Shown: positions 4,929 to 8,756 of the stretch, piece after piece
How positions within the stretch are numbered: position 1 is the stretch's first letter
Layout: each line of letters starts with the position of its first letter
Assembly: GCA_964468405.1 (NCBI GenBank)
Contig: CAYXTC010000021.1
Location: 1 to 8,756, forward strand
Direction of reading: 5' to 3'
From: CAYXTC01 sp964468405
GTDB taxonomy: Bacteria; Patescibacteriota; Minisyncoccia; Minisyncoccales; GWA2-38-27
DNA: 8,756 nt
The notes under the pieces: generated by a model
Database searches by the model: none
The model's input: only the letters and a program-made list of their open reading frames with translations
What the model was told of the DNA's origin: nothing
Program-made: the position numbers and the translations under genes

Positions 4929-7028
4929 TTATTTACTTTTATTTTTTAAGAGTTTAAGACTTATTTTATTTCTCTCGTCAATAGAGATTACTTTTACTGA
5001 GACAATATCTCCAACCCTTACTACATCTTCCACTTTGTTCACTCGTCCTTCTGCCAATTTGGAGATATGAATTAAACCATCTTGTCCCGGCAATACTCCC
5101 ACAAAAGCCCCGAAGTCGGTTATTTTCTTAACCTCTCCCTCCAGCACTTCTCCTTCTTGGACCTCTCTGGTTAAGTCTTTAATCCATTTTACTGCCTTGC
5201 TTGCAGACGTTGGCTCTTTGGCTGTAACAAAGACCTCTCCGCTGTCTTCTACATCTACTGTTGCCCCTGTTTTTTCTATAATCTCTCTGATAACAGATCC
5301 GCCGGGCCCTATTACCGTTCCTATCTTTTCTGGATTAATCTGTAATCTTTCTATTCTGGGGGCATAAGGGGAAAGTTCTTTTCTGGGCTCTTTTATTGTC
5401 TTATCCTGTGTGCTAAGGATATGTTCTCTGGCGCTTTTTGCTCTTTGGAGCGCCTCCCCTATAATTTTTTCTTCTACACCATTTATTTTAACATCCATTT
5501 GGAGCGCTGTAATGCCCTGGCTGGTTCCTGCTACCTTAAAGTCCATATCTCCGTGATGATCCTCCGGCCCTTGAATGTCTGTTAATACCTTGTAATCATT
5601 TTCACCCCTTATCAGTCCAATTGCTATTCCCGCCACCGAGGCCTTAATGGGGACTCCAGCATCCATTAATGATAAAGAAGATCCGGACACAGAGGCCATG
5701 GAAGTAGAGCCGTTGGAAGAAAGAATTTCGGTTACTATCCGGATGGTATAAGGGAACTCTTCTTTGGGGGGGAGCACAGGCAGAATTGCTTTTTCTGCCA
5801 AGTGGCCGTGTCCTATTTCCCTTCTCCCGGGCCCTCTCATGGGTTTGGCTTCTCCTGCCGAGTAAGGAGGGAAGTTGTAATGGTGCATAAATCTCTTTTC
5901 TCTCGTGACCTCCATTCCTTCTATCAGTCGGTAGTCTTCTGGCCCTCCCAGAGTTAAAAAGGAAAGAGCCTTGGTTTTCCCCCTGCAGAACAGGCCTGAT
6001 CCGTGAGATCTTGGAAGAACGGCTGTTTCGCACGAGACATCCCTTACTTCGTCTATTTTTCTTCCGTCCGGCCTCTTTTCGTATTTTATAATGTTTTCGT
6101 GAATAAGTCGATCAACTTCTTGGTCCAAATAATTATTGGCGTATTCTATCTTATCTTCTTCTTCGGGATAATTCTGTTCCAGGTATTCGGTGAGTTCTTT
6201 TTTTAAAGAAGAAAGATCGTTCTCTCTTCTTACTTTATCTTTTTGGTAAATTGCTTTTTCCAGTTTGTCTTTCAAAAAGCTGTTTATTTCCTTTTCCAGG
6301 GCCTCATCCTTCTCCGCTTCCGGAAGATCTATTTTTTGCTTCCCTTCTTTTTGAATGATGTCTTGCTGGAAGGCAAAAAGTTCTCTTAGGGGCTTTTCCG
6401 CCTCTTTGAGGGCTTCCAGAACATCTTGCTCTTTTATCTGCTGACCCTCTCCTTCAAGCATGTTTACAAGGAGGTTCCCCTCTTCCACAATTCCCGCAAA
6501 AATAATATCTAGATCATTTCCCTCTCTTTCTTCGTAGGTTGGATTAATAATGAATTTTCCGTTAGTTCTACATATTCTTACAGCGCTAATGGGCCCCTGC
6601 CAGGGAATATCAGAGGTTCCCAAAGCGATTGAGGAGGCGACCATACTCAAAACGTCAGGATCGTTCTGGTCGTCCCAGGCAAAAATAGTCGCTACTACCT
6701 GGATTTCCCTTGATAGGTTTTTGGGGAAGCGCGGCCTAATGGTTCTGTCTATCAGTCTTGCGTTGCAAACAGCCTCGTCGCTTGGCCTTCCCTCTCTTCT
6801 GGTGTAGCGGCTTCCTTTAATGGCGCCTGCTGCGTAAAACTTTTCTTCGTATTCTACTGTCAGAGGGAAAAACCCCAAATTCTTTTCTCCCCCCATAACA
6901 GCAGTGGAAAGAACAACAGTGTCTCCGCATCTTGCCAGGGCACTGCCGTTGGTTTGTTCTGTCCAGTCTTTTAATTCAATAGTGAGTTCTTTTTCTCCGA
7001 TTTTCTTTTTATATGTTTTTTCTGGCAT
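4929..7028 (-). CDS. pnp: polynucleotide phosphorylase
   Basis: Phosphorolytic 3'-to-5' exoribonuclease that releases nucleoside diphosphates from RNA; normally a homotrimeric ring in the cytoplasm. The 699 residues have the full bacterial layout: RNase PH domain 1 (about 10-150, with FFPLTVEYEEKFYAAGAI and REGRPSDEA), a helical linker (about 240-312), catalytic RNase PH domain 2 (about 320-545), a KH domain (about 557-620, GPGG loop at 574-577) and an S1 domain (about 627-694). Catalytic residues matching E. coli Asp486, Asp492 and Lys494 are Asp490, Asp496 and Lys498 in EDHHGDMDFKVAG; the SSNGSTSMASVSGSSLSLMDAGVP phosphate-site region is intact. The E. coli FFRR RNA-binding loop reads YTRR here (75-78). 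The start lies 2 bases after the NYN gene stop, so translation is probably coupled. Slightly shorter than E. coli PNPase (711). Confidence 0.97.
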   Translation of the reverse strand: MPEKTYKKKIGEKELTIELKDWTEQTNGSALARCGDTVVLSTAVMGGEKNLGFFPLTVEYEEKFYAAGAIKGSRYTRREGRPSDEAVCNARLIDRTIRPRFPKNLSREIQVVATIFAWDDQNDPDVLSMVASSIALGTSDIPWQGPISAVRICRTNGKFIINPTYEEREGNDLDIIFAGIVEEGNLLVNMLEGEGQQIKEQDVLEALKEAEKPLRELFAFQQDIIQKEGKQKIDLPEAEKDEALEKEINSFLKDKLEKAIYQKDKVRRENDLSSLKKELTEYLEQNYPEEEDKIEYANNYLDQEVDRLIHENIIKYEKRPDGRKIDEVRDVSCETAVLPRSHGSGLFCRGKTKALSFLTLGGPEDYRLIEGMEVTREKRFMHHYNFPPYSAGEAKPMRGPGRREIGHGHLAEKAILPVLPPKEEFPYTIRIVTEILSSNGSTSMASVSGSSLSLMDAGVPIKASVAGIAIGLIRGENDYKVLTDIQGPEDHHGDMDFKVAGTSQGITALQMDVKINGVEEKIIGEALQRAKSAREHILSTQDKTIKEPRKELSPYAPRIERLQINPEKIGTVIGPGGSVIREIIEKTGATVDVEDSGEVFVTAKEPTSASKAVKWIKDLTREVQEGEVLEGEVKKITDFGAFVGVLPGQDGLIHISKLAEGRVNKVEDVVRVGDIVSVKVISIDERNKISLKLLKNKSK

Positions 7029-7030
7029 AA

Positions 7031-7537
7031 CTATTTTTTAAGCAAAAATTTATCAGGATTTTTATCTAAGTCGATAAACTCATCGACTTCTTCTATTAAT
7101 TCAGAAGAGGTTGATCTTCCGAAAGACATAGCCTCTACTCTTTTGCCTTGGTTTTTAAGGTATTCTACAAGAGAAACAAAGTCTCCGTCGCCCGAAGCAA
7201 GAACTATTACGTCTATGCCGGGAGACATTCTGATTGCGTCTATGACAATACCTACATCCCAGTCTGCCTTTTTGGCTCCTCCGTAAAACTCCTTAAGTTC
7301 TCTGACTCTTGTTTCAATGCCCAATTTGGTCAGGGCTTCAAAAAAGGGCTTCTCTTCCCCGGTTTTTGTTTTGACGACGTAGGCGAAGGCCCGGATTAGG
7401 TTTCTGTTATGAACTCCGGTTTTTAGGATTTCTCCGAAATTGACGCGGGCATTATTGTAAAGATGTTTGGCAGAGTGATAAAGGTTTTGAACGTCAATCA
7501 AAACCCCCACTCTTTGACCTTTGTGTTTTATAATCAT
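7031..7537 (-). CDS. NYN-domain (LabA/DUF88-like) putative ribonuclease
   Basis: 168-residue stand-alone NYN domain, a PIN-like fold whose members are usually metal-dependent RNases. The acidic active-site set is visible: Asp15 in GVLIDVQN (with Asn18), Asp92 and Asp94 in KKADWDVGIVIDA, Asp100, and Asp117 and Asp119 in VLASGDGDF. The domain spans about residues 8-155 with no added RNA-binding domain. The gene sits between rpsO and pnp, 21 bases after the first and 2 bases before the second, so it should be co-expressed with PNPase. I infer that it makes initial cuts or processes RNA for PNPase. Family members with other roles (LabA in circadian output) exist, so the substrate is not known. 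No Shine-Dalgarno precedes the ATG. Confidence 0.88.
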   Translation of the reverse strand: MIIKHKGQRVGVLIDVQNLYHSAKHLYNNARVNFGEILKTGVHNRNLIRAFAYVVKTKTGEEKPFFEALTKLGIETRVRELKEFYGGAKKADWDVGIVIDAIRMSPGIDVIVLASGDGDFVSLVEYLKNQGKRVEAMSFGRSTSSELIEEVDEFIDLDKNPDKFLLKK

Positions 7538-7547
7538 AGAAAGTATG

Positions 7548-7573
7548 AAAAACAGGGGCTATTTTTTAAGCCC
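7548..7573 (-). terminator. possible attenuator hairpin between rpsO and the NYN gene
   Basis: On the minus strand GGGCT and AGCCC form a 5-bp stem around an 8-base loop (TAAAAAAT), followed by CTGTTTTTC. The stem includes the last codons and TAG of rpsO. It is weak, so partial read-through is expected. That would let S15 be made in excess over the NYN protein and PNPase, comparable in position to the attenuator and RNase III site in the E. coli rpsO-pnp spacer. Confidence 0.4.
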
Positions 7574-7825
7574 TATTTTTTTAACAAGATCCTTGTATTT
7601 CTTCTCGCTTTTCTCTTTCAGGTATCCGAGGAGCCTCTTTCTTTTAGAAACCATGTCTAAAAGCCCTTTCTTAGAGTGAAGATCTTTAGGATGCTTTTTT
7701 AGGTGGGAAAGAAGCTTTTTTATCTCTTCCGTAAGCAAAACAACCTGCACTTCTGCAGACCCTGTGTCTGTGTCATGGAGTTTATAATCCTTTATAATTT
7801 TCTCTTTTTCTTCTGCTGTTAACAT
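7559..7825 (-). CDS. rpsO: 30S ribosomal protein S15
   Basis: Primary 16S rRNA-binding protein of the small-subunit platform. The 88 residues match the family's usual 88-89. It has the conserved start LTAEEKEKIIKDYKLHDTDTGSAEVQV, the DLHSKKGLLDMVSKRKRLLGYL rRNA-binding segment, and a Lys-rich C-terminus (KKIGLKK). It is the first gene of the operon that continues through NYN and pnp. The leader from the predicted promoter is only about 20 bases, too short for the S15-binding pseudoknot that autoregulates E. coli rpsO. No Shine-Dalgarno precedes the ATG. Confidence 0.97.
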   Translation of the reverse strand: MLTAEEKEKIIKDYKLHDTDTGSAEVQVVLLTEEIKKLLSHLKKHPKDLHSKKGLLDMVSKRKRLLGYLKEKSEKKYKDLVKKIGLKK

Positions 7826-7851
7826 ATTTAATTATTAACGGATTTATTTCA

Positions 7852-7857
7852 ATTATA
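7852..7857 (-). promoter_or_regulatory. -10 element of the rpsO operon promoter
   Basis: A perfect TATAAT on the minus strand lies 26 bases before the rpsO ATG. Transcription would start near 7845. No good -35 is seen at the expected distance, where the sequence is the T-rich tail of the preceding terminator. The AT-rich flanks may act as an UP-like element. Confidence 0.5.
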
Positions 7858-7870
7858 CAACCTTTTAGTG

Positions 7871-7897
7871 AAAAGAAAAAGAAAGTAGAACTTTCTT
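7871..7897 (-). terminator. weak terminator after tRNA-Lys
   Basis: On the minus strand AAGAAAG and CTTTCTT pair into a 7-bp stem with loop TTCTA, followed directly by TTTCTTTT. Only two G-C pairs, so modest strength. Its place between the tRNA 3' end (21 bases away) and the rpsO -10 box supports a real boundary between two transcripts. Confidence 0.5.
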
Positions 7898-7917
7898 ACT
7901 TTATTTATAAACAAATG

Positions 7918-7990
7918 TCCGCCCACCAGGACTCGAACCTGGAACTCACGGCTTAAGAGGCCGTTACTCTACCAATTGAGTTATGGGCGG
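7918..7990 (-). tRNA. tRNA-Lys (anticodon CUU)
   Basis: Full 73-nt cloverleaf on the minus strand. The acceptor stem is CCGCCCA/TGGGCGG, the D arm ACTC-AATTGGTA-GAGT, the anticodon stem ACGGC/GCCGT with loop CTCTTAA (anticodon CTT, reads AAG), the variable loop GAGTT, and the T arm CCAGG-TTCGAGT-CCTGG, with discriminator A73. All stems pair perfectly. The 3' CCA is not encoded (CAT follows), so a CCA-adding enzyme is needed. The first pair is C1-G72 rather than the common G1-C72. It lies 11 bases after the pilin-like gene stop and is probably cut from the same transcript. Confidence 0.96.
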
Positions 7991-8001
7991 GAAAGTGTTT
8001 A

Positions 8002-8709
8002 TTATTTGTTTTGACAAGTATGTATTCTTCCTCCTCTAACTTGAACCTCTTCCCATTTGCATTTATCCCACCCTAGGATAGCGCAACATTCCTTGTTGTC
8101 CCGGCAATCCATGCAATTGTCTGTAAGATGGGGACAAACGCACTCTGATCCCCATGGCCAGGTAATCCAAAAACATCCGGGAGTGTCAACACAAGAAATC
8201 CTATTTCGGGGAGGAGTCTTGGGAAGATTGCTCGGAACTCGCACGCTTTCCGGATCACACTCTATTTCCCACCACCCTTCTTTTAATCCGGTCCATTCTG
8301 ATGTGCCTATCGCCTGGAAAAAGAGGCCCACAAGAAGCCAGGCGCTGTAGACTATTATGAATCCTATTACTACAGAGGCGAAAATCTTCTTTGCTTTGTT
8401 CGTCTGTTCGGGCCCTCCTTCTCCCATGCCGCCATAGGCGAACATGTATATAAATCCTCCGATAGCCAGCATCAAGGCCCCGATGGCGGGGACTAAGGGG
8501 AAGTAGTTGTTATAAATAGTAGGAACCAACAGGAAGTCAATAATCCTGTCAAACATTACAAAAAAATCACAAAGAGTACAAGGGCACCCCGGGGTGCCGC
8601 AGGGGACTAGTCCTGTTTGAGGGCATCCTGTCCTTTGGGCGGCAAAAGCCTGAAAAACAAAAAACAATCCTGACAAGACAAAAAAAGATGTGACAACCAG
8701 CTTTTTCAT
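8002..8709 (-). CDS. VirB2/TrbC pilin-like, Cys-rich membrane protein
   Basis: 235 residues. A signal peptide (1-24, cleavage likely after AFA) is followed by a cysteine cluster (Cys29, 37, 42, 44, 47) with the LVPCGTPGCPCTLC pattern. Two membrane helices follow (about 71-92 and 108-134) around the short basic loop TNKAKK. This helix-loop-helix with GG motifs and an II-YSAWLL segment resembles VirB2/TrbC major pilins of type IV secretion. A long hydrophilic C-terminal tail (about 136-235), not found in classical VirB2, holds 11 of the 16 cysteines. The cysteines probably form disulfides outside the membrane. No other secretion genes are visible in the window. It could be a surface pilus subunit or an unrelated two-helix membrane protein. 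Confidence 0.7.
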   Translation of the reverse strand: MKKLVVTSFFVLSGLFFVFQAFAAQRTGCPQTGLVPCGTPGCPCTLCDFFVMFDRIIDFLLVPTIYNNYFPLVPAIGALMLAIGGFIYMFAYGGMGEGGPEQTNKAKKIFASVVIGFIIVYSAWLLVGLFFQAIGTSEWTGLKEGWWEIECDPESVRVPSNLPKTPPRNRISCVDTPGCFWITWPWGSECVCPHLTDNCMDCRDNKECCAILGWDKCKWEEVQVRGGRIHTCQNK

Positions 8710-8715
8710 TCTGTT

Positions 8716-8721
8716 AGTATA
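8716..8721 (-). promoter_or_regulatory. -10-like box directly before the pilin-like gene
   Basis: TATACT on the minus strand ends 6 bases before the ATG at 8709. Transcription would then begin at or next to the A of the ATG, giving a leaderless mRNA. No clear -35 is present 16-18 bases upstream, so the box could be chance in AT-rich sequence. Confidence 0.35.
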
Positions 8722-8756
8722 TCAGATTATTAATGGAAATAAAATAGATTTGCGCC

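Noticed and set aside
3995..4957. Long plus-strand reading frame (320 codons), rich in Ser and Phe, opposite the coiled-coil gene
   Set aside because: Its composition is just the complement of Glu/Lys codons (GAA, AAG, GAG read as TTC, CTT, CTC). It matches no family and has no ribosome-binding site; the minus-strand gene fits the operon spacing.
5644..6033. Minus-strand reading frame of 129 codons inside pnp
   Set aside because: It lies in another frame of the highly conserved PNPase catalytic domain, which is unambiguous.
7556..7581. Hairpin with T run read as a plus-strand terminator
   Set aside because: No plus-strand gene ends nearby; the same inverted repeat makes sense only for the minus-strand operon, where it is listed as a weak attenuator.
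7918..7990. tRNA gene considered as an integration (att) site
   Set aside because: No duplicate of the tRNA 3' end, integrase or foreign-looking segment is seen in the window.

Overview
The window looks like a piece of a Candidate Phyla Radiation (Patescibacteria, probably Parcubacteria-type) chromosome. Three things point there. The two peptidoglycan-binding domains carry a GWFGPLTKQA...FQEKYASDILAP signature that I recall as typical of that group. The Cys-rich VirB2/TrbC-like pilin protein opens with an LVPCG...CTLC motif that I also associate with it. All genes are compact and AT-rich, with very short leaders and no recognisable Shine-Dalgarno sequences. TGA is used as a stop at the ends of two genes, so the code is the standard bacterial one, not the Gracilibacteria recoding. 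The lineage call rests on family recall, not on a search.

Layout. A short 3' gene remnant (3-62, tentative) and a plus-strand M23 peptidase with two LysM domains (71-1180) occupy the left edge. They converge on a long minus-strand transcription unit, and the two sides share a bidirectional terminator hairpin at 1206-1229. Read in its own direction, the minus-strand unit is: rpsO (7825-7559), an NYN-domain putative RNase (7537-7031), pnp (7028-4929), a 514-residue coiled-coil protein (4917-3373), a single-pass membrane protein with two C-terminal peptidoglycan-binding domains (3368-1581), and a TraR/DksA-type zinc-finger protein (1584-1213). Gaps within the unit are 21, 2, 11, 4 and -4 bases, so it is probably one operon. 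At the right edge, also on the minus strand, lie a VirB2/TrbC-like Cys-rich membrane protein (8709-8002) and tRNA-Lys(CUU) (7990-7918). They end at a weak terminator hairpin just upstream of the rpsO promoter.

How the genes fit together. The upstream half of the operon is RNA metabolism: ribosomal protein S15, an NYN nuclease and polynucleotide phosphorylase. The classic rpsO-pnp pair is kept but has an NYN gene inserted. The downstream half looks structural: a very charged, probably cytoplasmic coiled-coil protein with two matching 'RW' modules, then a bitopic protein whose charged N-terminal half faces the cytoplasm and whose C-terminal half binds the wall. I infer a possible cytoplasm-to-wall scaffold, followed by a DksA-like regulator translated by an ATGA overlap. 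This coiled-coil/wall-anchor pair is the best candidate here for an undescribed system. The flanking LysM-M23 hydrolase and pilin-like protein add to the cell-envelope flavour of the region.

There is no mobile element, CRISPR array or intergenic gap over 300 bases. The long plus-strand reading frames opposite the Glu/Lys-rich genes are antisense shadows.
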